Shown here: piece after piece, positions 21,011 through 32,340 of the stretch
Layout: the number at the start of each line of letters is the position of its first letter
Position numbering within the stretch: the stretch's first letter is position 1
From: Euborellia annulipes
Taxonomy: Eukaryota > Arthropoda > Insecta > Dermaptera > Anisolabididae
Assembly: GCA_023213315.1 (NCBI GenBank)
Contig: JAKCPI010010626.1
Span: forward strand, 62,001 to 126,000
Direction of reading: 5' to 3'
Length of the DNA: 64,000 bases
Made by a program: the position numbers and the translations under genes
Notes under the pieces: model-generated
What the model saw: the letters and a program-made list of their open reading frames with translations, nothing else
Databases searched by the model: none
What the model was told of the DNA's origin: nothing

Positions 21011-21507
21011 AGTTTGAATATATCCAATCAGTGTTGACGTGTTGATAATAGAACACTTGTTATAAACTACATAGAGAGTAAATCCATTAGACGTAGCAAT
21101 TACTTTGCATAATTGAATTTTTTTACACTTTAATAAAATAAATTTAGTATTGAACCGAACAAAGATAAAGTCATGTTTTTTCCCAAACTTCTCATAGGAA
21201 TTCTAATCATTTGACTTTGTTGAAATCCTTTTAAAAATTTTGTTAATATCAATATAAATGTTTTAATTTTACAATTATTATAAAGCAAATATTTTTTAAC
21301 ACCAAACTCTATTTATAAGCTGATTCAATTTTCAATACGACAGTCAATCACTTTTAATTTTATTACAAAAGCCATGAAAGCTAAACAGGGGCATCATTTA
21401 TCAAAAAAAAAAAAAAAAAAAAAAAAAAATCTATTAAAATTAAATATACAAATTAAACACTTGGTTATTTGTTTCAAAGGTTTTTATTAATTGAAAAATT
21501 AACGCTT

Positions 21508-21541
21508 GATACGTATTTCGACAATTTCTTGTCATCATCAG
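21508..21541 (-). ncRNA. Hammerhead ribozyme-like motif
   Basis: Minus strand: CTGATGA, T, helix II GACAA/TTGTC (loop GAAA), GAAA, then TACGTATC, in which A-UAC/GUA-U forms a four-pair helix III with no loop, ending in the cleavage-site triplet AUC (NUH). All core residues are present except for the extra U after CUGAUGA. Helix I flanks do not pair convincingly within the copy. Confidence 0.65.
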
Positions 21542-21683
21542 AACTTCTGATTCAGAAGTGATTACATTCTAATACATGAAAGTAGATACCGCATATAATT
21601 TTATATATATACTAGAGGCAGTGGTACCAACTGCTGTATATTATATGCTGTGTCTACTTTCATGTATTAGAATGTAATCACTT

Positions 21684-21717
21684 CTGATGATGACAAGGAA
21701 TTGTCGAAATACGTATC
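21684..21717 (+). ncRNA. Hammerhead ribozyme-like motif (inverted partner)
   Basis: CTGATGA at 21684-21690, T, GACAA-GGAA-TTGTC, GAAA at 21706-21709, TACGTATC. It is the same as 21508-21541 apart from one helix II loop base, in the opposite orientation. Confidence 0.65.
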
Positions 21718-21799
21718 AAGTGTTAATTTTTTAATTAATAAAACCTTTGAAACAAATAACCTAGTGTTTAATTTGTATATTTAATTTTAATTTACAAAA

Positions 21800-22712
21800 T
21801 GTTTCAACGGAACCAACGGTCGAAAGTTTAATTCTTATAAAAATATATTCGTTTTTAACTAATAGTACATGAATTACATATAGATCTTTATGCACATTTT
21901 TGTCAAATTTTATTAACCGAAATCGATAGAGTGCTGACTGGGTCTAACTCCCATTGAATATGTGATAAACTGATCAAGGTCAAACGCCCGTTGACAGGAG
22001 GCTGCAGATTGTCAAAGACACAATGGACTTCCGGTACCAACGTCAAATACGGCAACTTCATTGACGATCAATTTTCATTTATGGACTATTTGTACTCAAC
22101 CAAATTGGGCCCTTTTGATAAAGAGAAAATTAAAAAAAAAAAAAAAATTAAGGAAAAACTTAAGGGCTAAATTATAATTCGGCTGGTGACTCAATGAAAT
22201 TAAAAATATTTTTAATTTATCAGAAAAATTACTACCTCCTGCCAGGCCTACTCTTTAAGCTTACATATTTCTATTATTTTTTTAATTTTCAAATATAATA
22301 TATGGATGAAAATCATATTTCGCTATTTTCTCTTTTAATATAATAATATAAATCAATATTTCGTTTATATTGTACTTAAATAGAGAATTTAAAGGGGATC
22401 GGTTGGTGAGGATTAATAAAAGAGCATTCATGCTGGAAAATTCTGATTTCTAATTGACTGAAACCTTTGACGAGTTAAATTTAAAAAATTCTCATAATGG
22501 GGGAAAAAAATCTGAGAATATAATTAATCATCCTTCGTTAAAGTGGTGATTAGAATATGATCTATATAATAATTTCTAAATAACTAACGGCTCATTTTCT
22601 TTTATTAAATCATCGATAAATTTAGCCGAAATCTAAATTTTTCTGGCCTTTTGCGTTTTGACATCTATTGAGATGTTAATTAATTTAAATTAACGTTTAA
22701 TATTTTGTCATG
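21800..22712. other. AT-rich DNA without recognisable feature
   Basis: No gene or repeat family assigned. A short mixed-composition patch (22000-22060, GACAGGAGGCTGCAG) has no coding support. Confidence 0.4.
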
Positions 22713-22720
22713 GTATTGGC

Positions 22721-23329
22721 TAGGGCTGGACGGTAATGGATTTTCATTACCGACCTCGATAATGAAAAAAAACCGGTTTTTCTCGAAAGTCGGTAAAAAT
22801 TTTTACCGCCCGCGGAACCAAAGTTTGCCGCCGCGGAACATTTTTTTTTTGCGGAACCAAAATTTTTCCCAGGCCGAAAAAATATTTTACCTTTTTTTAG
22901 AGAGCCAATTTTTTGCCGAAACATTTTTTTCCCCCGCGGAACCAAAATTTTTCCCCGCCCGGAAAAATATTTTACCTTTTTTTTAGAGAGCCAATTTTTG
23001 CCGAAACATTTTTTCCCCGCGGTATGCCAATTTTTTGCCGAAACATTTTTTCCCCTCGCGTAACCAAAATTTTTCCCGGCCGGAAAAATATTTTACCTTT
23101 TTTTTAGAGAGCCAATTTTTGCCGAAACATTTTTTCCCCCACGGTATGCCAATTTTTTGCCGAAACATTTTTTTTCTCGCGGAACCAAAAATTTTTACCA
23201 CCCGAAAAAATAGGTTTTTACCGACTTTCGAAAGAAAACCGGTTTTTATCGAATTAGAGGTTCGTTACCGCGTTTTCGGTAAAAAATTTTACCGGTTTTT
23301 ACCGGTAAACCGGTTTACGTCCAGCCCTA
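22721..23329. mobile_element. hAT MITE with internal tandem repeats
   Basis: TIR TAGGGCTGGACG / CGTCCAGCCCTA and an exact 8-bp TSD GTATTGGC (22713-22720, 23330-23337), diagnostic of hAT. The interior carries two to three copies of a ~120-bp unit (TTTTAGAGAGCCAATTTTT, GCCGAAACATTTTT, GCGGAACC, CCGGAAAAATATTTTACC). One unit lacks about 34 bp. The four or five overlapping open frames here are made by these tandem repeats and are not genes. Confidence 0.9.
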
Positions 23330-23655
23330 GTATTGGCAGCTCCGGCTTTTTCATTTTTTATTTATATTGAAATGGTATGCTATGTGTTATAAATTGAAAT
23401 TTAGTTTAGTTTTATGGTTTAGGGATAGAAATTTTGTTAATTAAATTATATTAACTTTGGCTTTCCAAAACGTGAGATACAAACATACCAACTCAATATA
23501 AAAAAAAATTAAAAAAAAATGAAAAAGGCTGTATTGATAGAATATTAATGTTACTGATTTAATTTATTGAGAGGTCAAAGCCTTTAAGTCAAGAAAATAA
23601 GTAGATTTGGTCAAAAAGTGATATTAAATTTATTAAAAAAAAGCTAAAGAAAAAT

Positions 23656-23967
23656 TAGGGATGGAAAAGTCGATTTTCGATTTTGAAATCGACTTGATCT
23701 TTTTCGATTCTCGGAATCGATTCATAATTTCTGAAAGTCGACTTTTTAAAAACTCTATAACTCGTGCTTAGGTGATACTCAGTAAATATTAACTATATTT
23801 ATTTATTATAGGCCTATAAGACTCTTTAAACATTTTATTAAATACAACACACTCGAAGTCGTCCAGTGAGAATTGATTATAATCGACTTGAAAGAGTTTC
23901 AACTCGATTCTAAAAAGTCGATTATTTTCAGTAAAAGATCTGGTCAGAGTCGACTTTTCCATCCCTA
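23656..23967. mobile_element. hAT MITE (TAGGGATGGAAAAGTCGA)
   Basis: TIR TAGGGATGGAAAAGTCGA and complement, with exact 8-bp TSD AGAAAAAT at 23648-23655 and 23968-23975. The interior is rich in GTCGATT/AATCGAC words. It has no coding sequence. Confidence 0.9.
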
Positions 23968-24339
23968 AGAAAAATCAGTAACTGTCTTGTTCCTCTGAAT
24001 CATCCATTCAGAAGTTCATCGCTGCTTGGCCTTGCTTGTTTATAGAGATCTTGCTGAAAATAATTGTTAAATATCTTTTATCTTTTCTTTTGATATTTAT
24101 ACGAGAAAATGCCTATTAAAATGCGAACAAATAATTATATGTCACCTAACTACAAGGGGTCTCAATTTACTACAGAGATTTTCTGTTCAAACAGCCAATA
24201 AGAAAAAGGGGGCGGGGCATTTGGATAAGAAAGATAGTGGGGATAGGGAAACGCCTTTGAACCAGCAGGTTATACGATTATATGTGTGTGTCTTATCAGA
24301 GCAATGTCGGACCGCCTTATTTTTTAATCAATATTATTT

Positions 24340-24740
24340 CATATACTCCTTTAGTGGTGTTGCTGAAGTTGGTATTTATGAAAGAAAAACGCTAAATTTT
24401 CAGCAAGTTTTTTTATTAGTTTTCAAGGTAATATTTCCAATAATATTTCCACTCCTTCTTCAGTGGATTTCACCTCCTTCACCACGTATGCATACGTTCC
24501 AAGCGTTTTAAATGTAAGGGGCATACGTTCCAACAGTTTTAAATGTAAGGGGCATACGTTCCAACAGTTTTAAATGTAAGGGGCATACGTTCCTACAGTT
24601 TTAAATGTAAGGGGCATACGTGGTGAAGGAGGTGAAATTCACTAAAGGAGTGCATATAGGTCTCCGAAATGTTTGGAAATATTACCTTGAAAACTAATAA
24701 AAAAATTTGCTGAAAATCTAGCGTTTTTCTTTCATAAATA
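24340..24740. mobile_element. Foldback element with 31-bp minisatellite centre
   Basis: The outer inverted arms are ATTTATGAAAGAAAAACGC...TTTTCAAGGTAATATTTCC and their complement (24373-24438 against 24675-24740). An inner inverted TTCACCTCCTTCACCACG flanks the tandem array at 24491-24621. CATATACTCCTTTAGTG at 24340 is also matched in inverse at about 24642-24660. No TSD is clear and there is no coding sequence. Confidence 0.75.
24491..24621 (+). repeat. 31-bp tandem repeat, 4.2 copies
   Basis: Four units of CATACGTTCCAACAGTTTTA + AATGTAAGGGG and a partial CATACGT. Units 2 and 3 are identical; units 1 and 4 differ by one or two bases. Confidence 0.95.
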
Positions 24741-26989
24741 ATTATTAAAACATAATCATACAAAGTTAAATTTTAATTTAGAAGAAAGAGGGTTCGTTTT
24801 CTTGATCTTTTTATCCTTCTTCTTCTTTTTCACTCATCTTATCCTATCTTTGCTTTTCCAGCCAAATTCAATTAAGGTATAATATCACAGAGCAATTGTT
24901 AAACGATTTTAATTTTAATTATATATACATATACACACACTTTTACTTCTATAAACGTTTTATTCAATTTTACAGATTAATTTGAAGGAAAAAATGAATT
25001 TGCATTAGTTACTGACAATTTATAGATGACATTTTTTAAAGGAAAGAATTTATCAAACGACAAAAATAAGTCCGTAGCAATGGGTAGGCTATAGTTTAGG
25101 CCTATATTAAAATTTGATCAACCTTAAATTTAAATTTAAAATTTCATCGAATTTTTCTCTTACAGATAGCGAAAAAAAAGCATTTAAAAATTGATATCTA
25201 CAAAAGACCATCGGTAAAAATAAAAACCTTCAAATGGATGATAGATAAATAAAATACGATAAAACTTATTGCTGTAATTAAATGAAATCATTGAAACGCA
25301 GCTAATTTAATGTAATCTCTCTATTAAAAATCTTTTTTAGATTAAGAGCATTTGTTAAATTAGATCAATCAATATCCCTTCGTTCAACTTAAAGTACCGT
25401 TTTTTTTTTTTTTGATATATCCTCTTATGGTTTACAATAGATTCTCAAAGGCATATTCATTCAACGAAAATCTCTTAAATAGGATTAAAGAGGTTTCCCT
25501 CCCTCTCATTCTTTTATAAAATCTTGTTGTTGTTGAAACTTTGATTGACTAAAAAAAAAAAAATAGCATTATCAAAAAGTTTTTAAAACCTATTTCCATT
25601 TTTTGAAAAGTTTTATGTAATAATAATATTCGTATATACATATATACGAATATGTAACTTTTAATAAAAAATGTCAAAATTAATTTTTTTTATATCAAAA
25701 TAAATTAAGTTTTGAATTTTTCTATTTTATTTATTTTTTTCTTTTTTCTTTTTTGTCGTATATTAATTCTTAACGTTTCGCTATATCAAATTTTAAAAAT
25801 AATTTTCATATGTTGTGTAATTATTGAAAATAAATTGCTCAGGTAACACGGTACATTCAATGAGATGAAATGTATGCTTACATGAAAATGTTTTTTTTTT
25901 TTTACCTAATCAAATTTTTTCTTTCTCTCAACGCTTTCACATATAACCGTGTTGAATCGTTTTTTTTGTTTTTTTTTGTTTAAGCTTGAAAAGGATATAG
26001 TCCCCCTTTGGAATCCTTTGTTTCCTTCAAAAATGGGTTGAGAAATTTGGCTTTAAAGAAGCATTATTATATTATTTTGATTCCGCAAAAAATTATAATT
26101 CCTATAATTATATAAAAAAGCAGCTGAACTTTTTTATTAATTATAATACAAGCCCTACCTGTATTAATTATTCGTCTTTTATTTAACTTTATATATAAAA
26201 TCAAAAGGTCTAATATTCAAATGCAAATTCTAATTATCTTCCTCAATGATGAATCGCTTTCTGCCATTTAATATAGATGAGTATGTTCTAGTTGTGATTT
26301 GCAAATAGTTCAATAAATATATTCAACACGATTTATTTATACCTAGATTGCTCTCAAAGAGAAATAGATAGCGGCTCAAATGAGTCATTTCTTATTCTAT
26401 TTGTATCTGTTTATTGCAAGGCCCTTTTAAATGGAAGGTTTATCAAAATGGCTAATTTAATGTTTGATGAACCTTTAAAAAAATAAAGTCCGTTTTGATG
26501 TTTTTTTAAATGTTTTAATAAAGAAAAAAAAAGTTTAATGTGGTTTAAATAATTTACAACATAAACATAATTTAATATTCTCTATTTACCTTTTGATATT
26601 TTGTAAACATCGCTAGAGGGGGAACTCAGAAATCATTAAAAAATTGATTAATCTATCAATTTTTGATGATATGAAGTGACGGAAGACTATAATTATAATT
26701 AGATCATTATTATTCAATTATTAAAAAAAAAAAAAAAAAATTGATATATTACTTCATTCGTAACGTGGTTCTAAATCGTTTTCTTAAGTCTAATATTGAA
26801 AAACATATGCCATAAAAATAATATACGTTCACATTATAAATACACTTACATATTGCTCCCTTTTTATCAAAAGGTCTGTTTGAAGAATTTGAAAAAGAAC
26901 AATAATTAAATTATATACCTAGTTGAAACATTTTGTATATAGGAAAATTTAAAAACACTAGTAAAAGTGTAAAATGGCTGTTATATATA
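24741..26989. other. AT-rich DNA without recognisable feature
   Basis: Long A/T-rich stretch with homopolymer runs and a small palindrome at about 25630-25657 (ATTCGTATATAC...). No exon, RNA or repeat family was identified. Confidence 0.4.
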
Positions 26990-27035
26990 GAAGGAATGTA
27001 AATGCACAGCCAGGAGAATAAAAAATTTATTTTGT

Positions 27036-27068
27036 CGACCTTTCGGATGCCAATCGCGTCTTTTCTTC
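27036..27068 (-). ncRNA. Degenerate hammerhead-like motif
   Basis: Minus strand: AAGAAGA in place of CUGAAGA, GACGCGATTGGCATC, then CGAAAGGTC in place of CGAAACGTC. Only the pairing with the copy at 27093 makes it recognisable. Confidence 0.3.
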
Positions 27069-27092
27069 TTCTTTGTAACAATCTCTGGTCCC

Positions 27093-27123
27093 GAAGAAAG
27101 ACGCGATTGGTGTCCAAAACGTC
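27093..27123 (+). ncRNA. Degenerate hammerhead-like motif (inverted partner)
   Basis: CGAAGA in place of CUGAAGA (one mismatch when the preceding C is included), helix II GACGC/GTGTC, then CAAAACGTC. Confidence 0.35.
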
Positions 27124-27444
27124 AGCCAAAAGAATTTAAATAAAATGTTTTATTCTTCTGGCTGCGCATTTCTTCGCTTCTGCGCATTTACCTTCCTTAC
27201 GATACAAACACTAGGTCATAATTTTAAATAATTTTCATCTTTAGAAGAGACAAGAGTCTCGAAATACGAAAACTCTTAATCTTATTAAAGAATTAAAAAT
27301 GTTAATTTTTTAATATATCATTTTACTTTAATAAATCATTTAATCTAGTATTTTTTATTTCTCTTGGAAATAACAACAATCTCGATATCTACTCGCCTAC
27401 TTTTTTTTTTAATTTTTATATTTCTTGTGAGATGAGTTTACGTT

Positions 27445-27520
27445 TGATTGGGATTGAATGTCCTGGACTCGAACTAAGTCTTTCCACATTCCGTCCTAGA
27501 TCACCGGTCCAACAAACACA
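27445..27520 (-). mobile_element. tRNA-like SINE head fragment
   Basis: On the minus strand, TTAGTTCGAGTCCAGGAC is a B-box-like segment, preceded by a weak A-box-like GTTGGACCGGTG. No tail is recognisable. This is a decayed tRNA or SINE head. Confidence 0.3.
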
Positions 27521-27611
27521 CCTCGCCTATTATAATAATGAAAATATAAAACGTAATGTGAAATTTCAGTTAACTAATTATGATAAACCAGGACGAGTTG
27601 ATATTTTTATT

Positions 27612-27690
27612 GGAGTGGCGACCTAGGATAAGGGTAGTTCGTGCGTCTTCTTCGAAAATGGTCTTGTTTCGAGCCCAGGAAGAGCAATAT
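27612..27690 (+). mobile_element. tRNA-like SINE head fragment
   Basis: TAGGATAAGGGTAGTTCGTG followed by TTGTTTCGAGCCCAGGAAG (B-box-like TTTCGAGCCC). It lacks the body seen in SINE-1 and SINE-2. Confidence 0.3.
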
Positions 27691-27799
27691 GCCCAATCAA
27701 ACTATTAATTAAGCTGGTTTATTTTGACTAGCTTAACAGTCTGTAGGGGTTGTTTGAAAACCATAAACTTATTTATTTGATAGAAAGCTCTATCTAGTC

Positions 27800-27987
27800 C
27801 AGTGGTTCCCAACCTTTTTTGATGTACGGCCCACTTTTTCCGTAAAAAAAAACTCTGAGGCCCAGTGTATATATATACATTTTATATAAATATATATAAT
27901 TTTTATCTTTTCTTAGAAGTCCGCGGCCCAGTTCCAATCAGCTCGCGGCCCACAACTGGGCCGCGGCCCACGGGTTGGGAACCGCTG
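27800..27987. mobile_element. hAT MITE (CAGTGGTTCCCAACC)
   Basis: TIR CAGTGGTTCCCAACC / GGTTGGGAACCGCTG, exact 8-bp TSD ATCTAGTC (27792-27799, 27988-27995). The interior has GCGGCCCA repeats. This CAGTGGTTC...CTG terminus is the common hAT type in animals. Confidence 0.92.
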
Positions 27988-27995
27988 ATCTAGTC

Positions 27996-28964
27996 TGTAT
28001 TTTAAATATTCAACTTTTTTTGAGCGGCCAGTAGCCATTGCTCACATACAAATATAAACAACTTTAATACAAAAAATAACATTATTATTTTATAAGAATA
28101 CATTCATTTAAACAATTCGTACTTTTTTTTGGCTTTTAGCATCTGTTATATAATTGTAACATGTTATAACATCTTTTGAAAATTTACAAAACAAACATAA
28201 ATTTCATAATTAAGGGATGCTAAAAGTTGAAAAATTGAGAGGGTTTGTTTTAAATAAGCTTTTTCAAGTGATGAATAGAATAATTTAATACTTTGAATAT
28301 TTTAATTTCAGTATATGAAACTTATTTACCAAATATTTTACTATAGAACTGTCTCTCTTCTATTTTTAAAACCTCAAGAGTCACTAATTTTAAAAAATCC
28401 TTTCCTCTATAAATGACCTCATTTTTCCTTCCTCGATTTATGAAATACTCAAGCCCATTCATTGAGTTTTCAATTAATCAATTCAAACACAGAAAATGTT
28501 TCCTTTTTCTCTAAAGATATATTTGTTTAATTGTTAACGCTGCTGATACCTGCCAATTACCTATTAAAAAATAACATACGCACATATTATCAATAATCTT
28601 CTTTCAATCTGCCCTTTTATTGAGCAAACTGTCTGATTGAAGAACGTAAAAAAAAGAATAAGAGATATACATCTCAATACCTAAAGAATTTATCTTTTTT
28701 TTTTTTTTTACATAGGGAAAATAGTGATTTATTTGATCGCTAAAAACGCCTCTAATGAAAAATTACCATCCCATCAAAGGGCTTTTGCTATTCCTTAGGA
28801 TAACAAAAGAAAATACAATAACGATTTATTATTCCATAACAATTTTATTTGACAAATTGTATATCAAAATTTTAAAAATTAAAATCAAATAAGGGAAAAT
28901 ATTATTATTTGACATCTGGAGTCGAGTTTATAACACACACAGTAGAAACACAAGCACAAATAAT
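27996..28964. other. AT-rich DNA without recognisable feature
   Basis: No gene or repeat family seen. Confidence 0.4.
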
Positions 28965-29489
28965 AAAATCTGGTGGGACTGGCGCACAGCATACAACTTT
29001 CTCTTACCCTTCGGTAAGAGAAAGTTGTGCACCGTGCTGGACACACCAGATTTTTTGTGTCGAGATATATTTATTATAGTTGCTTTTAGCGCTTTAGTTC
29101 CAAACTTGACCACGCGATGATTCATAGATGGCGCTGAGCTACGAATGCTTCCACATCAGTAAAGTGTACTTCAGACGATTTACACGTAAAATTTCACCGA
29201 TATACTTTTTAAAGAGCATCTAAAAAATAGTTCATTTATGAATTTAAAAAAAAATCCTTGGAGCGTATTTTGAGAAAATCGAAAAAAACTGAAAAAGTAC
29301 ATCAGTAAAGTACTAGTACTTTTTGGCCGATTTTGTTTAAAGGGGACCCACTTTTTGGACTCAGGGGACCTCAAAACATGTATATCCATCAAAATCTCGA
29401 CATTGAATTTTTGACATGATCGCAATACTTTCTCTCTATATATATTTCATATAGACTATATCCATATATAGGGTAAGAGAAAGTAAAAA
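28965..29489 (-). repeat. Repeat family F1, copy f
   Basis: Reversed copy. The left hairpin is nearly perfect at its tip (ACTTTCTCTTACCC-TTC-GGTAAGAGAAAGT), and the right end is GGGTAAGAGAAAGTAAAAAT. Part of the middle is replaced or diverged (about 29085-29160), and the segment with the microsatellite is deleted. Confidence 0.75.
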
Positions 29490-29962
29490 TTAGCGAATCG
29501 CGATTCATAAAAGAACGAAACAAAAGTTATCGACAAATATTTTAGACTATAATTAACATAAGTTTAAATGGAGTAATTAAAAAAAAAAAAAGAACGCTTT
29601 ATAACGATTCAAAATCGTCGTTTAGTTCTATGCATTTCATCAGCAAGTAATTTCAAATTTAATCTATATTAGATAGAAGAGAACGAAATTGAATTAGAAA
29701 CTAGTAAACTAGCTCCTCTGGCTTGATGGCATAAACTGTATTTTGTGTGAGTGACAGATGCAGGAGATACGCACAAGTTAATACCTTCGTCGTCGTCATT
29801 CCGTTCAAATAGAGCAAGAGACTGTTTTGACGATGAACAACTTAAATGAGCCTAATGTTAAAGATATTCCGATTGATACTATTTATCCGCTGTTTCAACA
29901 GAAGGGAATAAAGATTTACTATAAACTGCTAATTCTAGTGTAAATAATTTAAAAAAAAATCT

Positions 29963-30059
29963 CCGTGTGACGGGCCGGCCTGTTTTATTCCTTTCCTGTC
30001 GCAAAAACTCATGACCACCGACTCCGCAACACAGGATTAGGGCGAAGAAAGAAGAAGAA
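29963..30059 (+). mobile_element. Repeat C, 5'-truncated copy 5
   Basis: It starts at CCGTGTGACGGGCCGGCCTG and keeps the 3' part through CCGACTCCGCAAC and GGGCGAAGAAAGAAGAAG. Loss of the 5' part with the (GAA)n end retained fits LINE-driven insertion from the 3' end. Confidence 0.7.
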
Positions 30060-30283
30060 TACAATTTATATTCCAGCAGAAGACAATCGTTTCATTGTTT
30101 TTGAAATTTCAATTAAGAAAATTCTGCTAATCTCGCCCAAAAAATTATTTCAAATTTAAATAAATTCAATATAAAAAACATGGGAAAATCCTCATGCCTA
30201 AGTCTTATATAAAAAATAGTTTAGGCTAAGGGATTAAAACTTTATAGGATTAAATATTCTCAGTTCATTATTTATTTTAGATT

Positions 30284-30495
30284 GTACAGTCAATCCTAAA
30301 GTGCCTGATGTTCTCGAGAGAGGAGCCCTGAGCATAGGCAATCAAAATCCTCAACTGTCGGAAGTGTTGCCTTAAAAGTGGCTTTTCCCTTTCAGTTGCA
30401 TTAAAAAAAGATTTATTTATTTATTTTACAATTATTGGTTTGGTCTAGACTTCACTCTTGAGCACATCAGGCACTTGTGGCATAGGACAATGTAC
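30284..30495. mobile_element. Short palindromic repeat (CCTGATGTGCTC family), copy 2
   Basis: AAGTGCCTGATGTTCTC...GGAGCCCTGAGCATAGGC on the left; CTCTTGAGCACATCAGG and CACTTGTGGC in inverse on the right. An A/T-rich segment (about 30399-30447) interrupts the centre. It is related to 10249-10390. Confidence 0.55.
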
Positions 30496-30705
30496 CCTTC
30501 TTAGTGTACAAATTCAAAGTAAATACTGAGCCACACAGTAATAATAGTTTTCAAAAAAAGGACTTCAAAATAAAATACTATTTGTTAAAAAGACTTCAGT
30601 ACTTTCCCTCGATAACACTCTAATAGAAACCTTCATATGTTTTGTGTTTAAGGACAGTTTTTGTAAGTTCTTTGAATTAGCCACTTTAGAAAGATATTAC
30701 TTTAA

Positions 30706-31103
30706 GGTGCGCGTCTCGGGGTGCTAATTTTGGGAGTTTCCAACGGCCACAATTTTGAGGCTATCGACCTCAATTTTTTTTTTTAATTAAAGCTATTTAA
30801 AATATCTACAACTTATAGAAGCCCTTTTTTTGATTTTCAAAAAAAAAAAAATTTTTTTTAGATTAATCGCATTAAATAAAAGATATTTAAAAAAAAAGGA
30901 GTTCTATAAGTTGTAGATAATTAAGTTAGTAATCAATGTGTTAAAGAATAATTAATTTTTTGCCTTTAATTAATTAGCTGGAAGCTCTAGAATGAAATGG
31001 AAAAAATCCCTTATATTCCTATGGAGGAAACTAACGCCATCTCTTGCCGCCTCGAGTAACTCGGTAGTCTATAGTGTTCTAAACATTTTTCGAGACGCGC
31101 ACC
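30706..31103. mobile_element. TTAA-type TIR element, complete
   Basis: TIR GGTGCGCGTCTCG and complement, flanked by TTAA at 30702-30705 and 31104-31107. The 398-bp interior has inverted segments around TCTACAACTTATAGAA and its complement. A TTAA TSD is typical of piggyBac and some other superfamilies. No transposase. Confidence 0.8.
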
Positions 31104-31107
31104 TTAA

Positions 31108-31977
31108 GAAATTTTAGATAATAAATCTTTAGTCGAGATTTCTCTTAGGATAGTGAATAAATGGCGATCTTGGTTTTCCTGTATAGTTGTTCTCTCTATT
31201 TGAAAAACTAACTCAATAGAACTAGTCTTTATTGGTTTATATATCTTTACTAAAGCTATTTATGTTGCGTTTATAAACTATGTAATTCTAGCTAAATGGT
31301 CATCTATTTTATAGAAGGATTTTTAAATATTTTTAATTATAAGGAGACGAATTAAATTTTTTTCGCTTCACTGGCCTCTTTACGAGTGAAAGAGAGTTAA
31401 ATTTATCCAGAGTCTTAATGAATTTGTCTTTCATAATTGCTCAAACACTTGGTTCTCTACATAGACAGTGCAATTTTTTATTAATGCCCGATGGCCAAAG
31501 AATCCCTCTAGCTCTAAGATCTTATCACGTAATCAACTCAAGGGTAGAATCCATAGGGGAAAAGTTTTCGTCAAAGGTCGTAGCAGTTTCTTAAAAGAGC
31601 CAAATATAAACATCTTTAAAGAGGGAAAAATGAAGACTACTAGAACGTGACAATTGTATATAAAATGAAACTGCCTAAATTAAAACAGTCTAAACACGAT
31701 ACAATAGCCTTTACAACTTCAAATTAAGAGATCTAATCTCCCTTTCATTTTCCAAACGAAATGGTCTACGGGAAAAAAAATAACATTGATCACAAATCAT
31801 GTTGATACAAAAAAGTAACACTTAATTATTCTACTATAGCTATAAGCTTAGATACTATGTAATTTAAAATGGAAATTTTTTGAAATTCAACTTCCAAAAT
31901 AACATTGCAGTTCTTTGAATAGTTTATTAGTGTAGATAAAATTTTATATTAATTAATCGAGCTTATCTCTACAGAGA
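31108..31977. other. AT-rich DNA without recognisable feature
   Basis: The 60-codon frame at 31468-31650 is somewhat less A/T-rich but has no recognisable domain and no splice context I trust. Confidence 0.35.
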
Positions 31978-32340
31978 AGTTAATAGTCATATCGTCATAA
32001 TGTCAGTTCAAAGATCATTTAATTTATCTTGAGGTTAAAATCTAGGTCAATTATAATTCTCATAAAATTAATTTTCTTCTCTTTTTGATGTATTTATGCT
32101 TATATTCACAAAAAGAATAGAGATTAAATTATTTCATCTGACTTTGAGGTTTCAATAATGCTTTTGATAGGATAGGATATCCACGATCATATCAAGCTTT
32201 ATACAATATTAATATGAAACCAATTGAATAGCTCAAATTTTGATTTAGCTTCGTATCACATATTAAAACAAGTTTAATTTAAATATTAAAAAAACTAAAA
32301 AAAAAGGATATTCTTTTTATTTTTGATCAATTTTTCGAAA
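31978..32340 (+). repeat. Long direct repeat, left copy (putative 363-bp TSD)
   Basis: Starts AGTTAATAGTCATATCG and ends TTCAATTTTTCGAAA-like. It is the same sequence as 34061-34425 except for two substitutions (ACAATATT/GCAATATT, GATCAA/GTTCAA) and an A-run length difference. The two copies directly bound the ORF1 element, and the right copy follows its poly(A). Confidence 0.9.

Larger units (their letters stand above)
19149..21432. other. AT-rich DNA, mostly featureless
   Basis: No gene seen. It contains a truncated tRNA-like sequence (19281-19330), several homopolymer runs and a GC-richer patch at 20870-21010. A 28-A run ends at about 21429. Confidence 0.4.
21433..21791. mobile_element. 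Hammerhead-bearing palindromic element, best-preserved pair
   Basis: Inverted arms of about 150 bp run from ATTAAAATTAAATATAC to its complement, with a short centre (about 21597-21645). Each arm contains a hammerhead-like motif pointing outwards, then TTAATTTTTT...AAACCTTTGAAACAAATAA and the terminal segment. There is no ORF. The structure suggests a non-autonomous derivative of a Penelope-like retroelement, but no RT or GIY-YIG sequence links it directly. Confidence 0.65.
26990..27199. mobile_element. Hammerhead-related palindromic element
   Basis: Inverted arms: GAAGGAATGTAAATGCACAG...AGGAGAATAAAA against TTTTATTCTTCTGGCTGCGC...TTACCTTCC. Inside each arm is a motif related to CTGAAGA-A-GACGC...GCGTC-CGAAACGTC (see 27036-27068 and 27093-27123). 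The right arm carries a duplicated GCGCATTT segment. There is no coding capacity. Confidence 0.45.

Noticed and set aside
22697..23370. Five overlapping frames with repeated PKHFFP / AETFF and related peptides
   Set aside because: They come from tandem units inside a hAT MITE and exist on both strands with the same periodicity.
24491..24621. CRISPR-like array
   Set aside because: Four head-to-tail 31-bp units without spacers inside a eukaryotic foldback element; no cas genes. It is a minisatellite.
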